Counted from the stretch's first letter, positions 47,833 through 60,909 are shown. The stretch: DNA of 64,000 nt from Gambelia wislizenii (GCA_030847615.1 JAUMIR010000005.1:61345001-61409000), one strand, 5' to 3'. Made by a program: numbers and translations. The notes: a model not told the origin generated them from the letters alone.

Positions 47833-48018
47833 GAGGAGCCAGCATGGCATAGTGGTTTGAGTGTTTGATTATGACTCTGGAGACCAGGATTTGAATCCAC
47901 ACTCAGCCATGGAACCAACTGGGTGGCCTTGGACAAGTTACATACTCTCAGCCTCAGAAAACCTCACCTTAGGGTCGTTATAAGTCAGAAAAGACTTGAG
48001 GGCACACAACAACAACAA
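47833..48018 (+). mobile_element. Sauria-type SINE
   Basis: Head GAGCCAGCATGGCATAGTGG, middle AGACCAGGATTTGAATCC, core CAACTGGGTGGCCTTGGAC, then the BovB-like TAGGGTCGTTATAAGTCAG and a (CAA)n end. The middle section is shortened relative to the copy at 51874. Confidence 0.85.
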
Positions 48019-50061
48019 TCACCTATAGATAGGCTGGTCATCCATGACAGAAGGTTGGCTCGGAATGGCTGTTGGCTCCTCTAGTTCAAACAGTCTCAAA
48101 AAAAGCAAGTTTCCTGAATATAACATCCCAGTTCTACCACAAGGTCATATTTTGGGCAGCCCTAGAGCAAGCAAGGCTGATTTACTAGCACTTGAAGAAG
48201 GCTGCATTGAAGGAGAATTATCAGATGGTACCTGAGGTAACAACATGTTTCTCTCATTTCTTTTCTTGCAATCGTTCTTTTTCACTTTCAAGCAAGAATC
48301 TATGAAAACAGCCCACTACACATTGTTACCTACAAAATATATTTTTCAAAACCATGGAAGATATGGAAACATTTTCAAAGAAATTAAAATTTGGTCTCTT
48401 GCCATCTTGCCATTGCTGCAACTGCAGAAAATGAAGCAAATACATTTTAATGCTCCAAGGTACTGATTCTATGTCACCATGGTTGACAGGATCCAAGCAG
48501 GTTTGAGGAGATGGCATTTGACTTTATGGAAGTGAGCACTCTGCACGCATTTACAATTTTACAGGGACTTTAAGCTGTCATGCTGAAAAATGTTTATAAA
48601 ACATTAATCAAAAATGCCTCTTTAATACAATGCATTGTCTGAAAGATGTTAGGAAGCACACATTGTAAATGGATTCTTTTTTCTGACTAAAGTAATTTCT
48701 ACCAAAAGCATTTCCCCACTGCTGTACAAGTACACAGCGAGGATAGATAAAGAGCACTTTCTCAGCACATTACTACCTGATCCAAACACTTGGGAAATCA
48801 CTAATGTACAGCACGCCATATTTCCATGTCACACATGACACATTTGTCTAAAATTACCCAACAGAGTTTGACATTGCAGCCTATTCCATTGCAGAGCTTT
48901 CAACTGACATCTGCCAAGCAAGAACTTCAAGTAAGAGCTTTCTTTTTCTAACAAGGAACCAACAGTTTTCTTTTATCCTATACCCATGATGGAAAGGATA
49001 AAACAGTGAAAACTGGAGCTCAGGTCCCCCCCACTGCTGCTGGGTTTTAATATGTTATATTCCCTGAGTTTTTGTACTTTTCTCATGGCAGCATTTCTCA
49101 TATGCTGCATGCAGAGCTATGTTTTGAGAGAACCTTTCTTTGTTAATATCAAAATATTTGTTCTCTCTCACACAAATCACATATTCCTCAAATTATTGCC
49201 AGATGCCATTCTTAACTAATGTCACCATTAAAATTTCTTTTCCTTAAGTAAACATTCACGAACAGTTTATCTTAGAAGCAAGCATATTACTGAATCACAC
49301 TCAAAATCAGTTGTGTCTGCACAGTCATGTATGTGTGTGCATACATATGTGCATGTGTCTGCGTGTGCATATATATCTATATAGATCCTAGACATATACT
49401 GAGCATAAGAGAAAGAGATATGGTTATGTGTCTACAACATGAACACATGGGGCGGGGAGAGGGGGAATGTAAGGCCTTCTTGTGGAAGAATAATCTTGTC
49501 ATCCTTTTTCTCCCTTAAAATAGTATTGCCCCGTGTATAGAAAAAGCAGGTGACCCCATTGAAAATGTTTCTTTTACAGTTATTGCCTTGCTGCCTCTTG
49601 TATTATATCTCACTAGAAGAAGAGATCCATTGGGCTATCTAAACTGCAACAATCCCATGCCTGTAGCAGTGAAAAGTGTCACTTGTACAGACAGGATTGT
49701 ACATGATTGTAATGGCCCACAAACCATTTAGAAAACTGGAACTAAAAAAAAAAGTATAAGGACATCATTCTTCAGCTGCACTGCTTGTTTCACATTGACT
49801 GTACAAAGAAAGCTATGTTACAAAACTATGCAACCTACACAGTTCTGCTCTGCAGCAAGAAACTATTGTTCATTTGAGCCATAGGGCAGTATGAGTGCTG
49901 GTGTGAACACTTGACCTTGCCTGCATTTTTATAGTGTCTGGCACTGTGTTGATACTGGGCTTGTCCCTAATTGCTATATGCTTCCCAGTTGGAAGGGCAG
50001 AAGAAGGGAAGTTTCTCCTAATACTCTGTAAAGAATTCAGAGTCATTGCAGAGTTAGCCTG
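48019..50061. other. Unannotated intronic sequence
   Basis: No gene or named repeat recognised. Short GT/TA-rich simple sequence occurs at 49327-49385. The open frames are short and domain-free. Confidence 0.4.
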
Positions 50062-50202
50062 GATCTTGTAGCACATTTGAGACTGAGAAAAATAAGTTGA
50101 TAGCATAAGCTTTCGTAGACTTAAGTCTTCATCAGATGTAACTATGAAAGCTTATGTTACCAACTTCTTTTTCCAAGTTAGTCTCAAAGGTGCTACAAGA
50201 TC
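50062..50202. mobile_element. Palindromic repeat, hairpin MITE
   Basis: GATCTTGTAGCACATTTGAG at the left and CTCAAAGGTGCTACAAGATC at the right are inverted copies, and the inner parts (ATAAGCTTTCGTAG, ATGAAAGCTTAT) also pair. About 141 bp with no coding potential. Similar wording is common in amniote genomes, but I cannot assign the family. Confidence 0.6.
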
Positions 50203-50382
50203 TCTTTGCATGCAGTTTGTACAGACACTTTCTCTAGACTGTATAAGTATATTTGATTATGTTGCTGCATGGCAGCACACTGAAACCTAAGAGCAGAATT
50301 ACTAGTTTCTCAGCACTGACCTACAATGGCTTTGGACATTAGGAGGAAAACAGGGTGTGCAAGTGGTAAAATGTCCCCCCAG

Positions 50383-50582
50383 AGTTGCATAATGGTTTGA
50401 GTGTTGGACTATGACTCTTGAGGCCAAGGTCCAAATCCCCGCTCAGCCATGAAAACCCACTGGGTGACCTTGGGCAAGTCATATACTCTCAGCCTAAGAA
50501 AACCCTGTGACACAGTCACCTTTGGGTCACCATAAGTCAGAAATGACTTGAAGGCACACAACAACAACAACAACAACAACAG
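50383..50582 (+). mobile_element. Sauria-type SINE
   Basis: GTTTGAGTGTTGGACTATGA, then AAATCCCCGCTCAGCC, CACTGGGTGACCTTGGGCAA, GGGTCACCATAAGTCAGAAA and ACAACAACAACAACAAC. The head is truncated and a (CAA)n array forms the 3' end. Confidence 0.85.
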
Positions 50583-51873
50583 CAATGAGGGAAATACTAC
50601 AGAGAAAGAAATGTTCAAGTTTGGAAAGTGTAATCCAATACCTTCCCCCAGAGATGTACAGACTTCTTAAAAAACAGATCCTCTACAGGATTTTTGGGGT
50701 TTTCACAGCTATTACATTGGTTATGCTGTCTGGGAATGAATGGAAGTACAGTTGAACACATTTGGAATGTGCCATGTTGATGAATGGGACTTTAGCACAT
50801 CACTGATTGGGGCAGCTCTTCACACAGCAAACTAATTGCCTTAATTCCAGTTAAAGTAACAGTGACAAGCATGTCTAGTTGGTACAGAGTGGCTGCCTTT
50901 CGCTGCATGATGGCCTTGCTAAACAGCCAGGTTGTTCAGCCTACATCAGTCTCCAGTCTAGCCACTCTACAGATTCAAGTGTCTGTCTGTGAAAATATCA
51001 CCAAACAAAGAATTTGTCTACACACCTACTATTTAAGTCTACTTTGACTTATGACTTCTCCAAATAATATGTTTTGAAAATATGCTCAAATGAAATGATT
51101 TAAAAGGTGTTGAAATCCATGCAAGGAATCTGAAGGCCTATCTATATGAAGGGGAAAAATGTGGATTAATGCACACTAACGGCAATTCAAAGCAGCTTCT
51201 ATTCGTCTTTAACAGTTTTCTGGCAAAACTACAGGCATGCAAAGTTATCCACTTTTGCTGTCCCAACAGGCACGCCTGCGAATCAAGAAGGCACCATGAG
51301 TGAATTACTTGTGTTTTTATTGTCACCAGTTGCTACCATGGAATAGTTTTTTTTAAAAAAACATATCTAAGGTGCAAAAGTGTGATATTCCTCCTAATTA
51401 AATAAAAAAGGAAAGAAAAAGGCTGCTTTTTTACCTGAGCACATGATCACTAACGTTAAAATCCAAGATGGTGGTTCCAGGCGCTTGCCTTGTTAGCAAG
51501 CTCCACCCCCTGCCCATACCCGACCAATCAATTTCCACTTCCGCTCTTATCAGGAATGTGAATGAATGCACATACGACTATTCAAATGAGCAACAATGCA
51601 CCTTCTCTAAGGAGCTTTTTAAAAACTTAGGAGAAAGCCATGAAGGCTTTCCTGGAAGAGTTTACAGTGGATTTGGCCCCCTCCTTCCGAATATGGAATC
51701 CGATGTGGAATGCCATTAGGACAGGTAGGATTCCCAATTAATTCTATAAGGATGATTTTGACTGTTAAGACAACCCATAGTATTTAGGGACTCAGTATTA
51801 ATGATTTTACTTTAATTTGAAAGGGGTCACAAGAAGCAACACAGCAAAGTCCCATCAGTATTATGCAACAGCA
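50583..51873. other. Unannotated intronic sequence
   Basis: No exon, repeat or other feature could be supported here. Confidence 0.4.
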
Positions 51874-52110
51874 GGAGAGCCAGTGTGGTGTAGTGGTTTG
51901 AACACTGGACTACAATTCTGGAGAACAGGGTTTGAATCCCCATTTGGCCATGGAAACCCACTGGGTGACCTTAGGAAAGTCAGACTCTCTTAGCCTCAGA
52001 GGAAAGCAATGGCAAATTCCTGCTGAACAAATCTTCCCAAGAAACCCCTGTGATAGGTTCACCTTAGAGTCACCATAAGTTGGAAACAACTTGAAGGCAC
52101 AAAACAACAA
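51874..52110 (+). mobile_element. Sauria-type SINE, most complete copy
   Basis: Starts GAGAGCCAGTGTGGTGTAGT (A-box), with B-box GGGTTTGAATCCCC, core CACTGGGTGACC, CCTCAGAGGAAAGCAATGGC, and the BovB-shared tail TAGAGTCACCATAAGTTGG before AAAACAACAA. This is the best-preserved full-length example in the window. Confidence 0.9.
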
Positions 52111-52437
52111 ACTTCTAGAGCTAAACACCTCAAAATTCATTAACAGCATTAAGTATTAATGAGAGTGTTTCTCCTGTGTTGATGGTTCTAAGGTGCCAAT
52201 CTATCAAAGTAGCATTATCAGATCCTGTTAGATTAGAATGAGTATGAGAAATCAAAGACAGTTAGGATAACAGGACATTTGTTGGCTCCATGCCAAAGGA
52301 GTTTGCTTTTTGTTAAGTAATGTTTTATAATGTTCTATACATTTCATTCAAAAGTTGACATAGGAAGGCACAAAAAACTTGGAATACTGAAATGCTTCTG
52401 AAATGCTTCTGGTACTACTTCTGACAATACTTCCTTA

Positions 52438-52620
52438 ACAGAAGCTTTGGTATCAGAGGCAAAAATAACATGGAAAGAACAGGGAAAGGTTCCTACCCTA
52501 CAAAAGAGAAGAGCACTGCAATAATTTTCAGCAAATGTTTTATCTGAAACTAACAGTTTGCACACGTGAAATGAAAGAACCAGGTCAGGGAAGCCTTGCA
52601 TAAGTAAAAAAAGAAACACA
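52438..52620. repeat. Anonymous dispersed repeat, copy 2
   Basis: Aligns by eye to 2354-2545 in the same orientation, with roughly three quarters of positions shared and small indels. No coding or tRNA-like features seen. Confidence 0.5.
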
Positions 52621-54479
52621 CAAAGGTTAACAATAACAAATTAAATTTTGAATTAACATCAATGCTAATGCACTAGCTATATCATGAACATTTCTGACCC
52701 CTTGTAAAATGCATAATGTGCCATAATGTATGTCTAAGGGCATCACACATGATGACACAAGCATGTTTTATCACATTTTCATGGATGGGAAAGCTCAAAA
52801 TGAAGACTAATGCTTATGGAAGGAACCCTGAATTTCATACAAAGTTTCTGTCCTCAGATAAAACTGAAAAAGATTGCAATTGGGAAACATCCAAATTAAC
52901 TTATATAATGGAGGCCTCACAATCGACCTGGGTTTCAAAATTAATATGTCTGTGGTAAAAAGATACCTCACATACCAAAAGATCAGTAAAAGAAAAAACT
53001 ATATATATATTTTTTACTTTGTTTCTACTGATATAGTATGATAGATGTTTTTAGGAGTAAAGGAACAAAAAGAATGTGTTTTCTGTTTCTTTCTTCAAAG
53101 GTTCTCCTTGACCTTTCTTCTCTGAGAATTCTGTATGAGAGATGTGACTGTCTTTTGCCCACAGAGAGGTTCTCTAAAAGTAATGATTTTGAATCCCAGA
53201 TTAACTGTAAGACTGTTTTAACACTTGGGAAAAACAAGGGAAGACACACCGTCTTATGTTTTTGACTGACAATGGGTGTCAGTCATTCAGGTCATTGGTT
53301 TACAATGTTCACATAACTACAGAAAAGATGCACTGTGTAATAAACAAACTTAGCACTTCCTTAGTAAATAAAAACAATGGAAAATACAGAAGAGTGCCCC
53401 CCCTCTTCAAATGGGCTTGCAACAGCTTGGAAATATTTAATGGATAGCCTGAGCAATCTCTCCACATGCTAACTATGAAACATTTAATGCCAACGCATCT
53501 GAAGACACTCACCTCTGATTCAAAAACACCTACATCTGTCTGACCGTGTTGTACCAGCAATTAGTTAACAGAGAATTAAAAAATGAATCAAGTCTGAAAG
53601 AGATTGATTTTAAAAACTGTGTAGGCCCTAAAATGGGTTCATATTACATGTACTTATGGAGTGTTAGGTGAGTATGGTTTAGTACTACTTAGACTGTGAC
53701 TATTTCAGTTAATATTAAGTGACTATGTATGCAGGCCTCACATCTTTCTCAAGCATGTATTTTGCTTCCTCACTAATAATGAAGCAATCAGCACTTTGTA
53801 ATATTAACTTAAGACAAGAACAGCTTTGCCTGATGAAGCCTTTCTCTGTCAATGAACAGTAATTATATTCACCAAGGAACTCTAAGAGATATGGCCAAGT
53901 GAGTGATTTAGTTTACAGAAGCCTAATAAGGCCACAGTCTTGGGCAGCAGCAAAAGTGATGCATTTGGTACATGTTTAAATGGCAAGGCTTCCAGTTTTA
54001 ATTCTTCAAGAATAACAAAACTGATACAAACTGGGATCAATTGGATCTTGAGCATTTTATATTACTCTAAAAAAACTGTTAAACATTAGAAGAAACAGCA
54101 TTTTCAGGGAACTTGCACTGAGAAAACCACAAGAGAGGAGAACAATTCTTCAGGAGATTCCCTTAATTGCAATATTTCAAGGGTTATACAACTGATTGCA
54201 TGTCCTTCAAAATCTGTTGTAGATTCAAATTCAGGGCAATACTCAACTTCAGTAATTGATTATCCTATGGAAGGATAGCTCTTCATTTCTTATGCAGACC
54301 TTGGATTAAGGAGACTGCTAAACAGTTGCTGTTAAACAGTTTTGTAGCTGTCGTATAGTTTGGGGCAGATCTTATGCATATATCCATTGTGGGGAGGTAA
54401 CCTAGATTTTCGGAAACTGATTGCAAGGGAAGTTTGGCCTAAATTGCAGAAACTTATTGTAAGTGGGTCCTGGAGGCCT
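52621..54479. other. Unannotated intronic sequence
   Basis: AT-rich, apparently single-copy. The open frames at 53025-53265 on both strands have no splice or domain support. Confidence 0.4.
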
Positions 54480-54960
54480 ACATTGAAAGAATATTTAATA
54501 AACATGTTCTAGAAAAATGCCTCTCCATTGACGACCCCTTGTTGTGGGAGAGAGGCTTGCATACCCTAATGATGTTTGGAGATATGCTGGTGGTGGCACA
54601 ATAGCCACCGGTAGGGTCTCCCATGCCAGACAGGTCAAAACTGAAGGGTTTGACAAAGAGCGTCAAAGGGCAGGATGGGCTCTCCAGCCTTATGGCAACC
54701 ATCCTAGGAGAAGGAAAACTCTAATCCCAAACCTGGGCAGATGGTGCTCGTCCAACCCTGTAAGGTCAACCATCTAAGAGAAGGAAACTAATCAAACCTA
54801 CGGCCCGAGGACCTCACTGCTACCATCCATGCTTGCAAGGCCAGCAGATGAACCTTTGGTTTAAAGGGTGAGGCCAGTTCTGTGCATGCTGCGCTCCACC
54901 AGAAAAATCCATTGCACAGGCTTGAAGAAAAATGCCAATGATAGCCCCTGTTGATCTCTT
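54480..54960 (+). repeat. Candidate LINE 5' region or unnamed repeat
   Basis: A block more GC-rich than its flanks, with phrases such as GACGACCCCTTGTTGTGGGA, GGCAACCATCCTAGGAGAAG and CATGCTGCGCTCCACC that read like the untranslated 5' part of a non-LTR element. A 77-residue open frame at 54544-54777 spans the first half. No protein domain was recognised, so the assignment is a guess. Confidence 0.25.
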
Positions 54961-55875
54961 TTCTGCCTTTTTCTTCTGAAAAAGTAGGACAATTGACAAA
55001 ATTTTAGTAATGATAATGATCAGGAAAATTATTTTACCCCACTGTAGTTTTTGAAGTCCTACCCTAAGTAGTCCTACACTGACTTGTCAGCCTTCTTGTG
55101 ACAGTAAGAAGCAACACAGGACAGTTATTTAAGAGGACGAAAGAAGGAATCATGGTTCCTATACATAACAAAGGTGATAAGTCAGACAAATGAGTTACAG
55201 ATTGATTTTCCTGCTGCCAGTTGTAATTAAATACATAGTATTTGCTGCTCAAGCTGAAGGGTTGAGGGAGCAAATGTACTAACAACCAAAGAGAGAGAAA
55301 AAGTCAACAGTTGAATGTTTTGAACTTTCCTAAATGATCACAAAATGTGTTGGGATAAAGCAATGTTTTTTGCATTTTGCATACATTGATTTGGAGGCTG
55401 CTTTTGATTTGGTTAGTGGTACTTGTGGGAGACCCTGTCCTGAGTGTTGGAGTATAAGCAGGTAGGGTCCTGTTTTAGGTATTTGAAATCATCACTATTA
55501 CTAAAAACTGTCTCACAATTATCTGGATACATGAGACATCAGGAAAGATCCCTTCCCATATAAAGCTGGATAGCAGCTTTAAAGCAGTACAAGAAAGCAA
55601 TGCAAACCCATTGTGGGGGAAAAACCCACTCTATGGATACAGCCAGAACAGAAGCCACTTGCTATGGAAGCCCTGCAGTACTTCCATGATAGATGTGAAT
55701 AAGATTTCAGACTCAGTGGCCAATGGATGACTATGAAAGGGCTATTTCACATACTGCTGGGTGGTAAACACTGGTTTCATCATGATTGTATTCTCAATGG
55801 AGAAAAGCTGCAGATCTAAGCTCTTTGAACAAATGCCTGTCACATTCCTACTATATTTCTAGGGGCATAAACATT
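54961..55875. other. Unannotated intronic sequence
   Basis: No exon or repeat could be supported. Confidence 0.4.
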
Positions 55876-55878
55876 TTA

Positions 55879-56020
55879 CAGTAGGATCACCGTATCCACT
55901 GATTCATTATCCACTGGTTCAATTATACATGGGACACAAAACAGCACACCTACCAGAGCCTTCCTATAAAATGTGTCATCTCTAGCATTTTATAGGTCCT
56001 CCAAGGCAACTCTATGGTAT
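55879..56020. repeat. Tigger-like MITE fragment
   Basis: CAGTAGGATCACCGTATCCA then TTATCCACTGGTTCAATTAT matches the left part of the element at 26610-26833. The right end is missing. Confidence 0.5.
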
Positions 56021-56306
56021 TTTAAACTGGAAGTCCCATTATTTTCAATGGTGTTCGCTATTATTTCAACGACTAGAGCGCAACTGGCGGAAAACTCAAC
56101 TCTTACCCGACAGGACTTGTCATAGGAACTTTCTTTGGTCCTATCGAGAGGCAATACATGCAGCACAGAGATCCTTCTCCTCTGCATGCATTGCGTCTGC
56201 AGAGTCCCATCCAGCAGAGCTGTTTAGGGTGGTAAGGGAGATGACGCAGGTTATTTGAATTATCCTGTATCTGACTCAGTGAATGAGGACAACCTTTAAC
56301 CTAGTT

Positions 56307-56458
56307 ACCTATCCAGTTATTGCATGTGAGTAGACAGAGGACTACAAGTGAGTAGGATGAAATGTTTTAAAGAAAAGATGATACCTATCTAGTATTGCAC
56401 ATGAGTAGAACAGAGGACTACAGGTGAGTAGGATGAGAGGTTTTAAAGAAAAGATGAT
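56307..56458. repeat. Two 76-bp tandem copies
   Basis: 56307-56382 and 56383-56458 share ACCTATC, TGAGTAG, ACAGAGGACTACA, GTGAGTAGGATGA and GTTTTAAAGAAAAGATGAT with few differences. They directly adjoin the 3' end of the minus-strand PLE, so they are probably part of its terminal or untranslated repeat. Confidence 0.75.
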
Positions 56459-57113
56459 AAATCCAGTTGTTCATTTAACCCAATAGGTTTTAATGATTTT
56501 AGTCTGTAAATCCAAAATGATTCTCTTTGTGATAATCTCATAGCTATATTATAATAATTATACTGAACTGGTTCAGCTACCTCAATAATGAAGAATCTGA
56601 GAGATTCTGGTGAATATTTTGCCTCTATAAAGTGTTCTACTAGGGGGCTTTCTAAATTGTTATTTCTAATCCTACTCTTATGTTCAGAAATCCTCTGACG
56701 AATAGGTCTCAAACTCTGTCCTACGTAACGTTTGTTACATGGGCAAGATATTACATAAACCACATTTTTAGTGCTACAATTTGAAAATTGCTTTAGAGTA
56801 TACTGTTCTTGAGTCTGTGGATGGATGAATACTTTTATATTGAGTGACTGGTGACAACACAGGCAATGCTCACATTTGAAATGTCCTGTCAGATTTGCTT
56901 TTCTCTTTCTCCTTATTAAATCTGTATGAACAATAATGTCTTTAATATTTTTAGTTCTTTAAATGGGACCAGGGGAGGTTCTGAACATCCTGGAATATTA
57001 TTAATCAAATGCCAATGACGATGTATGATTTGTTTGATGTTATGTGCTGCATGGTTGAAATCTGAGTCAGATGCAGGATAATTCAAATAACAAGGGTTCT
57101 CATTAATAGCCAT
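56443..57113 (-). pseudogene. Penelope-like element GIY-YIG endonuclease and RT C-terminus
   Basis: PLEs encode a telomerase-like reverse transcriptase with a C-terminal GIY-YIG nuclease. The upstream part (57113 to about 56950) reads HIKQIIHRHWHL-like wording and PPLVPFKEL, typical of the reverse transcriptase end. A single-base slip in an A-run near 56948 shifts the frame. Beyond it the reading is open: RRKRKANLTGHFKCEHCLCC (a Cys/His cluster), then VVYVISCPCNKRYVGQSLRP (the GIY-YIG core), RQRISEHKSRIRN with the catalytic Arg region, and RESFWIYRLKSLKPIGLNE. It ends at 56443. This family differs from the PLE at 37.8 and 40.5 kb. Confidence 0.85.
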
Positions 57114-59562
57114 ATCTCTGCCTGAGTTAGGGTATTACCTACAAGTAGACACTTGATAGATATTTAAGGAATGGAGTTTCCTAGTTCACTTATTTAAGTT
57201 ACCTCATGAATGGTCTCTATAAACAGTGGACTTAAATTCACCTCAAAGCAAAAAAGTCAGCATTTGCAGTACCTTTAGAAGTGCACATTAAGGTGAGTTT
57301 GTAATGGATTTTCCCATTTTACTTTATAACTTGAGAATTTAAATTATACATTATTTATAACAGTAAAATTGTAAAACTGCAATCTTTTACAGCATAGCAG
57401 CATAAAAAGAAAAAGAAGTTGATCCCCATGTTTTCCAGGCTAGATAATTAAAAAAGGTAGGCTAAGAATTCAGTGCTTAAAATCAATTCTAAGTAGAACA
57501 ATGATATTTGAAGACATTGTAAAATAGTGTATGCTTTATTTTATATAAAAAACAGCCTCCTATCCATTGAAAAAGGTCTTTGACCGAAACAGGTAAAAAC
57601 AGGAACTCTGGAGGAGCCGTCTGGATCCCTCTTGACATACAGGTGTTTCAGCCAAAGACTCTGCGGCTGATCCAGAAATTCTTAGCACGGGTTCACATTT
57701 GGGACTCAGCTTTGAGATACATATATGTACCAAAAAAAAAATCCATTTGTGAAGTGATTATAGTGTATGTATCTTTGCAATTGTATAAGTATGATATTCT
57801 AATATTAATCATCTTTATCATAGAATACTGTTGCTTTGATGTTGTTCAAATTCCTTCTTATTTTGTAAGTGTTTTGTTACTGTTAAAAATTAGCGTAATT
57901 TCATTGTTTATTTCATTGGATGTTGCATTGTTTATTTCATTGGATGTTGTATACTTGACTATGTTCTATATGTGTTAATATCTTGTGTATCCTCAAAAAG
58001 TATATGGGATAAATTGCTATAATTGAATGGTGTATGCTTTGTTAGGACATAGTGTCTACCCCCTTTTCAACGTTGAGCTTATTGTAGTACCCTCCTGTAG
58101 TGGTGTTCTTTCTTACTACACATATAATTAACTCTGCTCTTTACATTAGTGATCAGTTAGGCTGTATTGTATGTGCAGTGCTGTAGTGCTACTGGTCAAT
58201 AATCAGCCTTCTCTAATGGGCTTTTAGTGGTATTGCTTTTTATAAGGTTCTTAGTTCAGTATTCCCACTATTTCACAAGTTGGAAGTTGAAAATCCATCT
58301 CAGAAACATTTGCAGATATCATGGTCCAAGTCAATGAAAAAGGGAAATTCCAGAATGGATTATGTCTGCTGAAAAGAAGTGGGGTGGTTTTAAGTCTGCC
58401 TGGCAAGATGTGGGGTGCCCCCCCCACTCCATCTGACTACACCCTCAGCATTCACTGCATAGATATGTTTCCAAACATCATCTTCAATGCTCTCCAGACT
58501 GTTTATACGAAATACCCATAGTATACACCAGCTTGGGATAAAGAAATTTTCAGTTGGGATCAAACTGGGAATTCTCCACAGGTGACATGTCAATGACGTG
58601 CTAGGTATAATGCAATTTGTAAAGTAGACAAATTTAACTTTAACTATGCTTCTAGTGGAAGAGAATGTAGGAAAGTCTCCTGAGCCATTATCATTGTACA
58701 TCTGGATATGTTTTTTTTTAAAAGAGATTTATATAAAGAGGTATGAACTTGCTGCTGTCATGAAAAACCTGCACTCTGGTTTTTAGTGTCTGATCCAATT
58801 AAGTGTACATCTGGGAAGACACACAACCAAATAAATAATTGGAGAGGAGTAACTCTGAAATGACAATTGTTATTCATCGATCCCTTTTTGCAAGTTGAGA
58901 TTGAGAGATGTAAACTTCAAGTGAATGGGATCTCCTGGGTGAGATTCTTCAGTTCAAACACAGTAAACAATTGTTGTTCTCTGATGCACATTTTAGTACT
59001 GCTGCAGGCAAGTTTTCTAAATATTAATTCAAAACCTACTACAAGCAGACTGTGGAGTTGAAGTGAGAGCATCAGGGAAGCACTTTGGCGCTGGTTTTCT
59101 TGCCCACATCAAAGGTCTAATTAAGAGAGCCTATGTTTCAGGTCAAACAATTAGTGTGTGCAATATCACAGTCTTAATCCTATATTCAGTCTACCATGTA
59201 TCTATTCTTCTTTGCTTTGAAACATCTTCCTAATTTATGCATTTTCTTTAACTCCACACTGCTGTAGTAACTAGAATAGTGATTAATCCAACAGGGTAAG
59301 AACATGTAATCTGAAGTCACAATGGGACTGATACCCCTAAACCCTATTTGCACCTTGGAGCTAGAAGACTATTTAATACAGCTACTGAATTAGTTCCTAT
59401 GGGCACACACTGGGTAGTTAAAGTCAAAGTATTCCTACCCTTTAATTCACTTGATAGCAGCACACTAGCTGCTTCTTAGCATTGGATTGGGAGTAAGAAG
59501 GGAGGAGTTTTATTTCCTTCTATCTCCTTTGATTCACCAGAGCACAAGTATTTTTCAAAGAA
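57114..59562. other. Unannotated intronic sequence
   Basis: AT-rich. The part at 57555-57715 could belong to the neighbouring PLE, but no coding wording supports this. No exon recognised. Confidence 0.4.
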
Positions 59563-59563
59563 T

Positions 59564-59787
59564 GGGTGCATCCATACTACAGAAATAATTCAGTTTGAAA
59601 CTAGATTATTTGCCATGGCTCCTTCCTATGGAATTCTGGGATCTGTAGTTTGGTGAAGCACCAGCACTCTTTGGCATAGAAGGCTAAAGACCTTGTAAAA
59701 CTACAAATCCCAGAATACCATCGTAAGGAACTATGGCAAATAATCCAGTTTCAAACTGAATTATTCATGTAGTGTGAATTTGGCCAG
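59564..59787. mobile_element. hAT-like MITE with inverted arms
   Basis: Left arm wording TAATTCAGTTTGAAACTAGA and GGAATTCTGGGATCTGTAGT is repeated inverted at the right (AAACTACAAATCCCAGAATA, AGTTTCAAACTGAATTATTC). The arms span about 224 bp. This phrase set is abundant in lizard genomes. The exact ends are uncertain. Confidence 0.65.
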
Positions 59788-60216
59788 AGTGACTCTGGTG
59801 CACACGTATGGGTTTTTTGAGAGGTGGATGTGAGTGAAAGAGAGAGAGTGAGAGAGCACATAGACAGATATGTAGTTACATGGCTATGCAGATATGTGGC
59901 TACTCAGACACCCTGCCCACTCCTTTGGCCCACCTCTAGTTGCCACTTCAACCAGCAGAATGAGGGGAAAGTATTGGGAAAATGACACAAAAAGGCAAGG
60001 TCACGCCTGCACAAACTGAACTGGTTCTGAGTAGAGGGAACATACCACATAAATAAAAGGTAAAAAGTCAGACTTTCTCCCCTGCCCCCCCAAAAGGATT
60101 AAAGAAGGTGTGAAAAACCTGATTCAATATTGTGGTTTAGAGTTGGAGAGAAGCTTGAGCTGATCGAAGCACAAACTTTTTTTTAAGCAGTATAGATCCA
60201 TCCTAGAATGAAGCTC

Positions 60217-60264
60217 ATAGAATCACAGAATCATAGAGTTTGAAGAGACCACAAGGGCCACCTA
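60217..60264 (-). repeat. CR1 3' tail fragment
   Basis: TCATAGAATCACAGAATCAT, then TTTGAAGAGACCACAAGGGC is the reverse complement of a CR1 3' end. Only about 48 bp remain. Confidence 0.7.
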
Positions 60265-60909
60265 AGAGCTGGTTATTTGCAAGCAACTACAAGAAGGTCT
60301 AAGGCTGTAAGGAGCTGCACACAGTCTGAAAATTGTATCTCAATGGTGATTTCAAAGTTGAAGAGACAGAGGATCTTCAGCATCTTTGCTACCACTTTAA
60401 GTTCTTGTAAAAGACTTGAGCTTCTTCACACAAAGTCCAATTTTCTTCACATTATGCTTGATGCACAATTCTGATCAGAAGAAGGTAAAGTTACAAAATT
60501 ATGGGAGACTGAAATATTTAATCTGCTAAGAAACAGAATGTTACTGATTACTTACGTAGCGAAGCTCCTTAAACTGAGAAGGGAAACATCTCTCTTTTAA
60601 CTCTCATCTAGATGAATGGGGGCATTCACGCCCCCCCCCGAGTCATGTTCGCTTGTCCTGTTGCAGAACTCACACAAAACTAGATCTATGAGGTAGGTAT
60701 GTCACCTGAAGAACTGTAAACAATGTCCCGGAATTTCAGCCTCCTACCATGTATCATTTTTTTCGAGTAGACAAATAAAGGATGAAACCAAAATTGTTCC
60801 AACAAATCTATTGCATTTGGGGTGGTTATATTTTTGGCAAACAAAAAGCACTAACAATTACTAAAAACAAACAGTCCACTTTATGTGAACATGTACTTTC
60901 TAGCTCTGT

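Noticed and set aside
57580..57978. 132-residue plus-strand open frame
   Set aside because: AT-rich hydrophobic reading with no domain or exon signals.
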